A DNA stretch of 64,000 nt from Mesostigma viride (lineage: Eukaryota > Streptophyta > Mesostigmatophyceae > Mesostigmatales > Mesostigmataceae): NCBI GenBank assembly GCA_009746045.1, contig RPFO01000027.1, forward strand, positions 3,167,609 through 3,231,608, given 5' to 3'. Each line of letters begins with the position of its first letter. Position 1 is the first letter of the stretch. Shown piece by piece: positions 12,587 to 21,695 of the stretch. Under the pieces are notes generated by a model that was not told where the DNA came from, did not search any database, and saw only the letters and a program-made list of their open reading frames with translations. The position numbers and the translations under genes are program-made.

Positions 12587-12886
12587 CCCCCGTGTGTGTG
12601 TGTGTGTGTCTGTCTGTCTGTCTCTCCCCCCCCTCCCCCCCCCTCTGTTGTTCTCTCTTTCTTATGTTTACACGTACGCTCACATTTATTGGGTGATGTC
12701 TGCCCTATGCCTCATTGCCTGACCGTGTCCCTTGTCGCGCCTCCCTTGTTGCTTTTCACTTGGTGGGTTGCGTCTGCAGCGTATCCAGGCTACGGACCAA
12801 TGGTGGGCATGTACCTGCCGTCCATGGCGCCGGTGGAGGGGGGAGGGTACCCTGGCACGCAGCCGCAGGGGCAGCTGCGATCCTAG
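4381..12886 (+). CDS. Three-RRM RNA-binding protein (TIA-1/RBP45/Nam8 type), spliced
   Basis: Five exons are supported: 4381-6038, 6737-8048, 9343-9423, 10177-11869 and 12780-12886. All use GT-AG borders and the phases agree. Starting at the ATG at 4510 the coding length is 4722 nt (1573 aa plus TAG). RRM1 has RNP2 SLYVGNI (about 5895) and an RNP1-like CYGFVDC (about 6922). RRM2 has HLFVGDL and RGYGFVSF (about 7267-7409). RRM3 has TVYVGNL (about 7930) and is split by intron 2. It ends IK-CSWGKQRA across intron 3, the WGK ending typical of TIA-1-like RRM3. The N-terminal 460 residues are Ser/Ala/Gly-rich, and the C-terminus is Pro/Gly/Met-rich with Gln tracts and a GM repeat. Family members bind U-rich RNA in nucleus and cytoplasm, act in splicing (U1 recruitment) and enter stress granules; that role is inferred here. 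The frame is open upstream through the 4380 acceptor, so an earlier coding exon is possible. Confidence 0.85.
6058..6292. repeat. 38-bp intronic minisatellite
   Basis: This lies in intron 1 (6039-6736). Four nearly perfect copies of a 38-bp unit (TGTCCTGTCGGTTTATAGTG followed by CCCCGTTGGTGTCTACAG) are preceded by diverged half-units. The remainder of the intron is pyrimidine-rich. Confidence 0.9.
6737..8048 (+). CDS. RRM gene, exon with end of RRM1, RRM2 and most of RRM3
   Basis: The acceptor CCCCCGCAG ends at 6736, completing an AGC codon with the previous exon. The donor is TTT|GTCAGA at 8048/8049, phase 0. This choice puts the next exon exactly where TIA-1-type RRM3 continues, with the FxxF spacing conserved, although GTCAGA is a weak donor. 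RRM1 resumes at CYGFVDC after a long Ala/Ser/Thr insert. The linkers are Gly/His-rich, and two Gln tracts lie at about 7669-7695 and 7722-7747. Confidence 0.8.
8927..9150. repeat. 22-bp intronic minisatellite
   Basis: In intron 2 (8049-9342), about ten copies of a 22-bp unit GGGCTACTGGACTCTCCTTG-TT, some with GCTTCTT variants. The long ORFs over it in two frames are repeat artefacts. Confidence 0.9.
9343..9423 (+). CDS. RRM gene, 81-nt exon with last part of RRM3
   Basis: Borders are CTCGAG|AGCACG and ATCAAG|GTGAGG, both phase 0. The 27 codons read STFRTREEATRAIASAQ and continue to LGRPIK, the alpha2-beta4 portion of RRM3. Joining to 8048 gives a gap-free RRM3; joining to 10177 gives IK-CSWGKQ. 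Confidence 0.85.
9600..9862. repeat. 43-bp intronic tandem repeat
   Basis: In intron 3 (9424-10176), about six copies of a 43-bp unit beginning GATAGTGATAAGAACGTAGC. The copies differ at a few positions, for example ACTATATA versus ACGATATA. Confidence 0.9.
10177..11869 (+). CDS. RRM gene, large C-terminal Pro/Gly-rich exon
   Basis: The acceptor ATATCACAG ends at 10176 and the first codons read CSWGKQRAS. The donor is GATGG|GTACGT at 11869/11870, phase 1. The exon encodes about 564 residues rich in Pro, Gly, Ala, Ser and Gln, including Gln-rich stretches near 11510-11600 and a GM dipeptide repeat near 11795-11845. Such disordered C-termini are usual in TIA-1/RBP45-like proteins and are thought to promote condensation. 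Confidence 0.85.
12040..12200. repeat. 24-bp intronic minisatellite
   Basis: In intron 4 (11870-12779), about seven copies of AAGGCGAGTCCTTATTCTAT-TTGC. Confidence 0.9.
12487..12612. repeat. (TC)n and (GT)n microsatellite in intron 4
   Basis: A near-perfect TC run of about 90 bases is followed by short GT and CTGT runs. It produces spurious Ser/Leu and Arg/Glu ORFs on either strand. Confidence 0.95.
12780..12886 (+). CDS. RRM gene, terminal coding exon
   Basis: The acceptor GCGTCTGCAG ends at 12779. With the carried-over G the exon reads AYPGYGPMVGMYLPSMAP and continues to QGQLRS, then TAG at 12884-12886. It continues the Gly/Tyr/Met composition of the previous exon. Confidence 0.8.
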
Positions 12887-12984
12887 GGGAAGTGGTAAGG
12901 TAATTATCATGTAGACCATCAGTGTTATTACAGTATTATTTTACTTTTGCTTATTAATTATCTGCCTTTTTTCATATGCCGGGG

Positions 12985-13250
12985 GTGCAGCCGCGATCCT
13001 TGGGAAAGCGCTCAGGTAATGGCCGTGCTATGGTTGTTCCTACGCTTACTATTCTACTATTCTTATACATTGAAGTCGTCAGGTAATGGCCGTGCTATGG
13101 CTGTTCCTACGCTTACTATTCTTATACATTGAAGTTGGACATCAGGTAGTGGTCGTGGTATTATGGTTTCTAAGCTTACTGCTCTTTTATCTTTGCTTAG
13201 CCTTCATTTTGAACCGCGGAACGGGCAGCCGCGGTTCTGGAGGAGGGGTT
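12985..13250. repeat. Degenerate tandem copies of the terminal-exon border
   Basis: GCAGCCGCGATCCTTGG at about 12988 and GCAGCCGCGGTTCTGG at about 13226 resemble GCAGCTGCGATCCTAGG at the end of the last coding exon. Between them a roughly 60-bp unit beginning TCAGGTAATGGCCGTGCTAT is repeated two to three times. This is probably the 3' UTR or just downstream. Confidence 0.6.
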
Positions 13251-13529
13251 CTGCTGTTTGGTATTCTCGCGCTTTGTCTTTATTGAGGTACCACTGCGGT
13301 TTTGTATGTGGTCATCCCTTTCTTTACTTTCTTCCTTAATTCCTTTTTTTATCATGTCGGTACTTCTAGTCTGCTCGTGTGTTTGATCTAATCTATGTGT
13401 GTATTTATCCAACTATTATTCCGTGTGTTCGTGTTTAAGCTAACTACTATTCCATGTCTGTGTTTCATGTAATTTTCTTCCTGCTCCCACCCTTGTTGGT
13501 TTTCAGCCTTCCATACTGAGTGGATACTG

Positions 13530-13697
13530 AGTTGGATGCTGAGCATGTAGTAGTAATTACTTAAGAGGGAGAGTTCTTCATGAACTGTTGGATGCTGAGG
13601 ATATAGTAGTAATTACTTAGAGGGAGAGTTCTTCATGAACTGTTGGATGCTGAGGATATAGTAGTAATTACTTAGAGGGAGAGTTCTTCATGAAGAG
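13530..13697. repeat. 55-bp tandem repeat
   Basis: Three near-identical copies of a unit starting GTTGGATGCTGAGGATATAG and ending TTCTTCATGAACT, in the region 3' of the RNA-binding gene. Confidence 0.9.
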
Positions 13698-15656
13698 TTG
13701 CCTTTTGTCCCGCTTTCCTTGCTGACTGGGTGTCAGTACCCAATCAGCGCATGTGATCGACTCCCTGGGAGCGTGTGGCGATGGGGAATTAAGTAATGCG
13801 TGTAATCCGTTCGCAATCTTTGTCTCTCATGCGACTAACACTTCATCAACGCCTGTGATCCATGCGCCATTGGGTCTCCCACGGGAACACCGCAGGCCCG
13901 GGAAGGACTCACCATCCTTGATCGGACCCTCGAATCGACCATCGAATCTCACCCTCCTTGATCGGTGGAGTTGATGAGTTGAGGAGGATGTAGCCCAGGA
14001 AGGGAAGGGTGGGATAGGAAAGGGCATGGGGCGAAGGGGGAAAGTGAAATGATCATTTCCCCCCCTTTCCTAGGAGTAACCGTGAGGACTTTGCCCGACC
14101 GCATGGCTGATGGTGGCAGAGGGTGACAGATGGTGGCAGATGGTGGCAAAGGGTGGCAACTGACATCGAGCGGTGGAAAACGGTAGCAATTGGTGGCAAG
14201 GGAATGTGGACCCCGTCGCCAAAGCACAACATGCATCTGCCTGCAACATTTTCACAATCCAACCTCCTCGCGAATCCGTGGTGACGTGGCAGGCGGCAGG
14301 TCGTTCGAGGAGGGTTTCCTGGCAGGGACGGGTTGGATTGTGAAAATGTCGGACCCTGACCTCTTTCTCGTTGTTTGGAGGCCGAATAGCGGGACGGGAC
14401 CTGCGCTGCTTGCCTGAGGGCCATGCGCTATAATTACCGTGCGCTACAGTGACCATGTGAGATGGTGATCGTGAGCTAGAGCGACCGTGTGCTTCCGGGG
14501 GCCTTGCGCTTGCGGTATCCGGGGCGTGCAAGGCGACTGGGGGGCATGCATGCATGACCACAGAGATCTCTTGCTGTGGTTTGCTTGGCTTGTGCCTGGA
14601 TCCTCACCATTGGTGGCGGTCACTCCATGCTAGGGTTGTGGTCAACGCCAGTGGATGATGCTGATTTCATACAAGGATGACAAACAAGGACGGCATTCTA
14701 TTTATAGTCGAGTGGAATGGCTCATCAAAGGTGAAGGCGGCGGTTAGCACTCCCGGGGATGGGGTTATGAGGAAGGGGGGTGGAGGAGGGGGATGGTTTG
14801 AAGGGATGGGGGCCAAGGGCTGAAGGGGAGGTCTGACCACTGTGACGCGAGCTCTCAGGCGTTTACCAGAGACTCTTTTTTTCTTTTCCCTTCAATGTCT
14901 ACAAAGACCATGTCAGGCAACCGCGAGGGGCTGCCTGGCTGAGGCGTTGCCGCGGGCGTTATCGCAGGGCCAACTGTCAAACAGATGTCGAACAGCTGGG
15001 CTGTTAAACTGGGGAGTGGCAACACGCTGGGTGATCTCTCTCATGTGGCTACCTTGGATATTTCATGCTAGGTGTGCATGGCTCCCATCATGCACACCTT
15101 GTATGAAATGCGGGCTGGCATTTCACCATAATCGACATGGAGCAGGTCAGATTGCTACCCTGCTGGCTCTGTACAGCTTGTAGACCCTGCTGCACGGCAC
15201 TCAAGTACTTGCTTACAACAGTAGGGTGGAGCAGTGGCATTGCATGCCTTCATTCGCCATGCATGGTTCGTGGATGCATCAATCCCTACATTCGCGTCCC
15301 TTGGGTGGGAGAGCCATGGGTGCAAACGTTTGGGTGCCATATGCATTACTACAGAGCTCTGTCCAGGGGGCCCAGGGAGGGCTTTGCCCTGCAGGAAATT
15401 AATGGTGCCTCTTCCTGTTTTACCAGTACCTGTGAGCGCCCTGGTCCGGTCGGCCAGGCGTTCCAGTCACAAGGTATCCCTTTTCATGGTATTTGTAGCA
15501 AAGCACATCCATTGCACTCTATAATGTGGACAATTTGTATATAGTTATTATCATCATGTTCAGTTGTGCACCATGTATACGTGCATTTCTGTCTCACTAA
15601 CTAATCGATCAATCAAATTCTCACCTCCCCATGGGGGGGCAACACACTACGTAACT
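13698..15656. other. Non-coding stretch between the RNA-binding gene and the LINE
   Basis: I see no supported gene. 14100-14200 has irregular GGTGGCA-type repeats, and 14246-14349 carries an inverted repeat listed separately. ORFs around 14840-15540 show no domain, biased composition or splice context. Confidence 0.5.
14246..14349. repeat. 19-bp perfect inverted repeat with 66-bp spacer
   Basis: ACATTTTCACAATCCAACC at 14246-14264 is perfectly inverted at 14331-14349. It could be a short MITE remnant or a transcribed hairpin. I find no target-site duplication. Confidence 0.6.
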
Positions 15657-15756
15657 CATTAATTAATTAATAGACACGTGGCTGCGTCACGTGAGCATAA
15701 GTCATCAGTGGGAGGGGAACATGGGATGGAATGGATGGTGTTGAGCCCTCCTAGTT

Positions 15757-17560
15757 CTAGGTCCTAGTTACAGGGGTGTGGGCACCGCGGCCCGAATCGC
15801 TATGAATGCCATACGCGGTCACACGCGGAGCCCCCACAGACTTGCGGGTGGTCTCCTTCATCACTACTTGCCATCTATCCTTGCGTACCATCTGCCTCCA
15901 TATTACAGACAAACCAGGAGGCTGCCCGGGTGTGAGCCCGTCTCGTCTAGTGTAGCACATGTCCATGCAGAGTCTATCACGAAAAGTCCACGGGTGGCGG
16001 CCCTGCCGCGCGCGGCCTGGGGCACGCCAGGTGAGGACATATCGCCCAGGCTGGGCGGGCTTGGTGCCAGCTACCGTAGTGGTCAAAATCACTTTGCGTC
16101 TAACTACTTTGCGAATCGACCTCGCAAACTGCTATTAATGGGCTTCATTTTGGGTCGATCGCAAAGTTCAAAAGTGACCGCGCCGCGCCTGCGCCGCGCC
16201 GGGCCTTTAGAGCCAAGTATCGTAACTTGGCTAGCGAACGCGTCGCGCCACAATTTTCGCGCCCTGTCATTTGAAAGGTTTCTTCAAACTTCAAAGGCTT
16301 GTGCAGACTGCACGGTGTGACTCGTGAGGCACGATGGCATACTTTCAAAACATTCTGGGCTACTGCCGGTGTTGAAACAATGTACAGGTCTAGTCATCCT
16401 TAGGGCTAATGCCACAAGACTCCACACCGACTAACATGCATGACCGCGTGAGTTATAATAAATCCTTACGGTATTTAATGAAGAAATATACCATGAGTGA
16501 TCATGAGTGCTATCAATGAAACGACTGAAAGAGACGGACAACCAGCGCAGGCCAAGTGAGACACACATTAGCCTCTCACCTATCACACTACACACAGTTG
16601 GTAAACCAGCTGGTCGATACGTGGTACCTCTTAACCTAACGATATTCCTATTGGTTAATAAAAAAGACCCATTTACCCGGAAAAAGACACACATTAGCCA
16701 CCGAACCTAAACAAGTCGACCGGCTCGCAAACCTAAAACTTTGCCTTCATTTTGGGTCGCAAACTTTAAATTTCACCTTGTTTTGGGGTCGCAAAGTAGT
16801 TAGGCGCAAAGTGATTTTGACCACTACGGTAGTCTATCTGATGCATGTGTCTACCTGATTTGTGCGGGCCAGGTGCCCGGCGCTAGGCCCAGGCGCCTGT
16901 GCCTAATAATGTGGGAAACATAGGGCAAATCAGCGTACAGATCCTCATTACTAATGTGCAAACCTAAGGGGATGTTAAGGGCCTTGCGCAGCATTTTGGT
17001 GACGTTGCCGTCGAGTCGTTGCTCCAGCTCCTGCGACAGTGTCCAGGTCTAGCTCGGCGCCGTAGGTCCGGATCGTCAGAATGACGACCTTGAAGAGGTC
17101 ACGCTTGAGGATCCGGGGTAGGGCGGGGTTGCTCCACCAGCGGCGGTGCATGGTCATGGAGTTGCGTCCATGCTATGCCGATCCGTGTCGTCAGGTCGTC
17201 CTCGCAGTCGGGAAGCCAACTGCCGAGCAGCTTGAAGCGGCCTGAAGTAGGGTAGTTGACCTCGGCGTCGTCTAAGAGGCGGAGTTTGGGTGGGGGCCCT
17301 GCCGTGCCGAGGGCCCGGCCAGGGCCTCCGTTTTGGGGCTGATTTCTAGACCAACCGCGCCCAAGCCTCGAGCGCCAGGCCGTCCAGCCAAAGTTGGGCA
17401 GACTCCGGCTTCTCGATGAGCGTGATGTCGTCGGCATAAATGAGGTCAGCTAGTAAATTATGCTTGTTAGCCGGCCCCCCTTCTCCGAGCTCATTCGTGA
17501 TCGCTAGGCCAGGGGCACGGCCTGCAATGCTAGCAAATTAAGCGAGCACGTGTCTGGCGC
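15757..17560 (-). pseudogene. LINE ORF2 fragment: RT palm to C-terminus
   Basis: Minus-strand translation gives CVLSPYLFIIVVDYVMRQ, then LADLIYADDITLIEKPES with the catalytic YADD. Next come FKLLGSWLPDCEDDLTTRIG, RDLFKVVILTIRTYGAEL and, beyond the inserted DNA element, a C-terminal segment ending near 15757. These are the standard late-RT landmarks of LINE ORF2. Several frameshifts and the DNA insertion break the frame. Reverse transcriptase for target-primed integration is the ancestral role; this copy cannot make it. Confidence 0.75.
16074..16829. mobile_element. 756-bp TA-flanked inverted-repeat transposon (Tc1/mariner-type MITE)
   Basis: The ends are inverted repeats of about 40 bp starting CCGTAGTGGTCAAAATCACT, with one mismatch in the first 40. 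The element is flanked by TA on both sides. The second LINE copy has CCAGCTAGTCTATC with nothing inserted (about 63840-63853), so the insertion and the TA duplication are seen directly. No transposase is encoded, so it is non-autonomous. Tc1/mariner is inferred from TA targeting and the TIR sequence. Confidence 0.85.
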
Positions 17561-17639
17561 ATAACATAATCCACTACAATAATAAACAGGTACGGCGACA
17601 GGACGCAAACCTGCCAGACGTACGCAACCCCGCCCGACG

Positions 17640-18200
17640 TACGTAACTCATGCTTGCAAGATAAGTGTCCATGCACCAACGTCGGTCACCAAGAGGTATT
17701 CCGGCCAAAGGTCGCGTCGCTGCTGCTGCTGAGCGGGGGTCAGGTCGTCGTCCAGCGTCCAAGTGAGGTCGTGCAACCGCTTGCGACGATCGAGCGAGGA
17801 ACCGCTGCTCAGTTGTCCTCACGGGAGGGGAAGGTGAGCAAGACTGGTGGGGGAGCCGCCTTATCCCGTGCGTGGGGAAGGCGGTGGCACCCACGCAGTT
17901 CTACTACTGGCTCACCTACCAGGCCCATGAGGATAAGGAGCTGGTCCTTAAGCTCGTCGGCAAGGGAGGTTGACGTCTCACCTGGCTTCTGGGGGAAACG
18001 ACGCAGCACCACCCGGCAGTCGCGGCGGCCGGGCGCGGTCGGCCGGCCTCCCGTTGTTGTGCCTATAGCGAAGGTCTTCAAGCTCTTGGAGTTTCGTAGC
18101 AATGGCGTCGGTGCATGGTGGAGGCGGTCGCTGTCCGCAGCAGGTCCGCATAGGAGAGGGGCGGGAGGTCACCAGCATCCAGCCGCCGGGGGTGGCTGGG
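17640..18200 (-). pseudogene. LINE ORF1-like fragment
   Basis: On the minus strand a short coiled-coil-like stretch (ATKLQELEDLRYRHN) is followed by PPPVLLTFPSRED and, one frameshift later, LDDDLTPAQQQQRRDLWPEY. The VLVxF...DLTPAQQxxRxxLWP pattern is familiar from L1-like ORF1 C-terminal regions of algal and other LINEs. At least one frameshift and a stop lie inside. After DLWPEYL the sequence jumps to RT, marking the internal deletion. Confidence 0.55.
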
Positions 18201-18340
18201 ATGCGATGGTCGGGCCGTCTGCTCCGCTATCTTTGGGACCTGTGAGGCCAGGGCCTCGGACTGGGCGAAGCTGCAGCCGGAGCTGCAGACGTATTTTCAG
18301 GGCTTAGCGCCTAGCCGCCAGGCTGCGTTGCGTCGAGGAG

Positions 18341-18498
18341 CGTTTGCTCGTCATATATTGCGTAATAGCTTCGGAAAATTATATTAGCGTGTGCGTCTTA
18401 GAAAGACGAAGCGATTGACGGATGTTCACAGCCAAATTTGGTGCCCAAGTTTACGTGAAAGTTATGAGCTCCGCCGTCAGCCAAGGCTACCTCGTGGC
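18341..18498. other. Non-coding block partly copied at 22959-23040
   Basis: A roughly 85-bp stretch here (CTTCGGAAAATTATA ... GACGGATGTTCA ... CAGCCAA) recurs in diverged form at the junction between duplications A and B. Confidence 0.6.
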
Positions 18499-18601
18499 TC
18501 GTGGCTTAACACGCGATCCTACCGCCCGTCTATTCTATCTTTTAAAAAAAACTTGTACTCTATATCTATTGTGTCCTCGACCCTAGCCTGGGTCTAGTTG
18601 T

Positions 18602-19125
18602 CTAGCGGGTGCTGGGCGGCGGGGGCGGGGGGGGGCTTGGGGCGGGTCTCCACCGCCCTCGCCTCGGGATGAGCTTGTGCCGGCAGGTCCTGGCGTGCTC
18701 CTCGCTCTCGGACCGCGACTGGGAGATGTGGGAGCACCCCGCTCGGACCTTGCCCCCGCCATGGAGCTCGTCGTACTCGAGGTAGTTCCTGCACACGTAC
18801 TCGAAGCTGCGCTTGCAGACGCGGGCATGTTCGTCCTTGCCTCCCATGTCTCGTGCGTCTCGTCGCACAAGTCGCACGCCATGATGTTCGTGTGGCTGAA
18901 CACGAGGCCAGACATCACCCCATCCCGCGTGTACCACTTGCCGTCGACCAGGCGGAGCAGCGGCTTGTGGCAGATCGGACAATTAGTATGCTTTTTCTGC
19001 AGCATGCATAGTGTCGGCGCACCCGTTGCACAACAAGGGACGGCACGCGTGACCGCCGCCGATCTGGAACAGCACGGGGTACTTGTCCTTCTCGCTGCTG
19101 AAGGCCTCGGAGCACACCACGCAGC
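18602..19125 (-). pseudogene. RING plus zinc-finger protein, frameshifted (copy A)
   Basis: Minus-strand reading gives VCCVVCSEAF, then GGGHACRPLLCNGCADTMHA and, after a frame change, NCPICHKPLL. This resembles the C-x2-C ... H/C ... C-x2-C ... C-P-x-C order of a RING finger. It continues with CDLCDETHETWE and, after another shift, KDEHARVCKRSFEYVC and EEHARTC, a repeated C2HC-like zinc-finger pattern. RING proteins are mostly E3 ubiquitin ligases, so that is the inferred role. Two frame changes within 400 bases and no clear introns there suggest a pseudogene. Copy B has the same changes, so they predate the duplication or are real introns that I cannot place. Confidence 0.5.
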
Positions 19126-19880
19126 ACACCCTCGGGCCGCTGCGATGCCCCGCCGAGCCTTGGACAGCTCCGGCGGCGCTCGTCTTCGCCAGCTTGCGCC
19201 GCCAGAGGGAGCTCAGCTGATCCTCCGTCTCGTGGGCGGTGTGCGGGCAGCTGCCACTCGCACGAGCAGCCCACCGCGGAGGGTGTGTGCAACGGCTCCC
19301 GCTTGCGCTTCTTGTGGTTGTGGCGTCCGAGAGTGCCGCTCACAAACACGCTCGAGACTCCCAGCGACGGGCGGGAGGGGCCGGGCGCGGTGCCTCGCAG
19401 CAGACCTGCGACAGAAAGGCGCGGAACACCACGAGGGAACACTGTCAGACGAAGAAAAACAGCGGAGGGCCGGGGGCAACAAGCGAAAAAAGCGGGCGAA
19501 AAAAAAGGACACACTGGGAGCCGGAGCTCGGCGGCGGCACGAGCTGGAGCTGGAGCGGGGGGCGGGGCGGCAGGGAGCACGCCCAACATGAACGCGGTGT
19601 CGGCGGGGCGCGTCACCACGTCCTCGTCGTCTTCCACGTCGATGTATGCGAAGGAAAATCATAGGGCGACGAAAAACGCGAAAAAGTTTTGTCAGACGAC
19701 GAAAAAACGCGAAAAAAACTCGTCGGGCGACGAAAAAACGCGAAAAAACTCGTCTGGCGACGAAAACTCACGTGCGTTGTCGACGTTGGGAGGCGTGTGC
19801 TGGTTGTAATGATCGTTGTTGTGGTACGCGTAATCGTCGCGAGCGTGAACGCTGTCGGTCGGCTGGTCGTTGTTGGCCAT
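19126..19880 (-). pseudogene. Putative 5' part of the RING gene (copy A)
   Basis: An ATG at 19880-19878 opens MANNDQPTDSVHARDD; the frame reaches a good donor, GCAC|GTGAGT, at 19772/19771. A downstream block encodes EDDEDVVTRPADTAFML and a basic KKRKREP stretch. Between them lie tandem CGAAAAAACGCG units (about 19670-19765). The exon structure linking these to the RING domain cannot be resolved, so this is a tentative gene model. Confidence 0.3.
19663..19766. repeat. Short tandem repeat CGACGAAAAAACGCGAAAAA (copy A)
   Basis: About four imperfect units of 25-30 bp containing GGCGACGAAAAAACGCG and AACTCGTC. Copy B has the same array at 24262-24365. It lies where an intron would follow the GTGAGT donor of the putative RING gene. 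Confidence 0.75.
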
Positions 19881-21695
19881 CGCTAACAAGTTGCTGGTGG
19901 GGACAGAGTTTGGGTGTTTTAGACAGCGCTGAAGGATTGTAACAGTATTTTCTGACAGTGTGTATACTGTTACATCCAAGTGGACGTGAACTTGGAGTTC
20001 AACGTTCAGTGTAAATGGCTGAGTCTTTTGTACGGCCAAAGTGTAATGATTCCTGTCCTGACTTGACTTTTTGGGACTTATATGCGGAGTGCCCTTTTGA
20101 TGGTGCTTTGTGTTGGGCCCTGGACGGTACGGGACAGTACCTTGGAATCTATGTGTTATCTGACTGATGTCAGTTAGTATCTTTCGTAAGTTAGGGGTGT
20201 AAAGCATATATAGAGAGAACCTTATACCGGTTCATCTGTGTTCTGATTGGCTGAGACCTGTAGGATTGCGTTGGACTCCTCTGTGTCGGCGGGGACATAA
20301 GCTTTGCCTGTTTGTCACCATAGCCATCACGCGGAAACCCGGCCCAATTATGTGAAGTTATTTCTAATAACCAAACATGCTCACTTCAGGCCCTGTTATT
20401 GGACAGCCATATCCGATAGACAGGAAGTCTTGTGTCTGTATGAACAAGCAGAGAGACGCCCGACCAAAAGGGGACCACCGCTCTCTATCGCGTAAGTACC
20501 GTCTCGTAGGAATGGCCTCTAGACGGGAAACGACCACCCTCTACGATTCCTGGAGAGTGCTAGGAATCTCCCCTGTCTCTTGGGGTTTGATAAGTCCGTT
20601 CTGTCTTCAATGACAGGAGGTAAAAGATCTGTGCATTTAGTGGAGCAGAGGCCACCATTTTATTCTGTTACATTGGTAATCGGAGGTTTGACCTCTGAAC
20701 AGACTTATCAAAGCATGGGACGAGTTTCCGTTTACTGACTCTTTCAGTATACATCAACCATTTCCGCCTACCAACGTTTTTCCTACCGAGGGAAGAACAA
20801 GAACGATAGCATTCGTCCTGGTTGACACATTTAGAAGAAAGCTTTCTACTAGCTCAGCGGCCAGTCACCTGGCAGTTTCACTAAGCCTGCTGAACTGTAT
20901 AGAGTGCATTCTTCACTGGGCAGCGAATTTATTTTTGTAGTCTGTGTTGCGGAGTAGGCTATGCGTCTGGCATGGGACGTTCTCACGAACAAGCCGAGCC
21001 AGAGCACATTTTCCAGAGCCCAAGCTAACGCACCAGACCAGCCAACTCAAGTGATTCTGCTGCTGTCGCCTATTCGACACTGCGTCAATCTGCCCTACCC
21101 GCTGAAACGGCAACGAGCTCTACACGACAACAACAATCAGCCGACACAGTGTGCAGACTGTGGTGGCAACGAGTTCTCCCAGTCATGCCAATGCCTTCTT
21201 TTTCAACGACTACATCTGCCACTTTTAGTGACAACATCTTCATGTTTCGGCAACAACCTTTCGCTCTAGCGCCGACGTTTTGCCGTAGCAGCGACATCTG
21301 GTTGTGGCGACAGCGTCGTCTGCTGCAACGGCATCTGCTAGGCCAACATCTCGAAAAGCAGGTGGGCACCTGGTGATCTCTTTTGGTTGCAGAATTAGAG
21401 ATGCCTAGGGGATGAGACATTTTCTTACTGCTCACCACCATGATGCTAGAGTGGAGAAGACCCAGTCCTGTAAGCAGTTTGGAGGAAGGTCTTTTCCCTG
21501 TTCTAGTCATGGCTTGTAAAAAGGGTGACAGTCCCATGTCTCTCAAGGTGTGCTGTCATACTGCGGACACCTTAAAGGTGTTGTGCCTAACACCTGCGTG
21601 CCTAGTTATTAGGGAGTGCTGGCTTCTTCCCCCATAGGTTGGGAGGAGAACAACCTAGTTGTTCCCATCATTACATTATTCCATGCCTGTGATGC
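19881..21695. other. Uncharacterised block of the duplicated segment (copy A)
   Basis: No ORF looks real: frames are short, overlap on both strands and lack motifs. A small ORF ending in LSIA followed by GTAAGT at about 20487 could be an exon. The same block recurs at 24480-26294 and, from CAAACATGCTC onward, at 44064-45387. Confidence 0.5.
20586..20712. repeat. 127-bp inverted-repeat unit (three copies in window)
   Basis: Arms TTTGATAAGTCCGTTC (20586-20601) and its inverse (20697-20712) match at 15 of 16 positions. Copies lie at 25185-25311 and 44278-44404 as part of the larger duplications. It could be a small MITE or a hairpin. No target duplication is seen. Confidence 0.5.

Larger units (their letters stand above)
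15657..18340 (-). mobile_element. Non-LTR retrotransposon (LINE), internally deleted, minus strand
   Basis: The element reads right to left. An ORF1-like part lies at about 17640-18200, then the end of the reverse transcriptase (YADD at 17427-17438) and the ORF2 C-terminus (15757-16073). It ends in a (TTAA)n tail at 15657-15671 instead of poly(A). The second copy at 63437-64000 matches from the tail inward. The endonuclease and most of RT are missing between about 17590 and 17640. A 756-bp DNA element interrupts it at 16074-16829. The 5' limit near 18340 is uncertain. Confidence 0.75.

Noticed and set aside
12412-12722. Long Ser/Leu and Arg/Glu ORFs on both strands
   Set aside because: They are translations of the (TC)n and (GT)n microsatellite in intron 4.
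18677-19591. 304-aa plus-strand ORF (also at 23277-24263)
   Set aside because: The minus strand carries the zinc-ligand pattern. The plus frame is an antisense shadow of GC-rich sequence without motifs.
21085-21546. 153-aa Cys/Arg-rich minus ORF, present in three copies
   Set aside because: Conservation reflects recent duplication. It has no domain, overlaps ORFs on the other strand and has no splice or start context.
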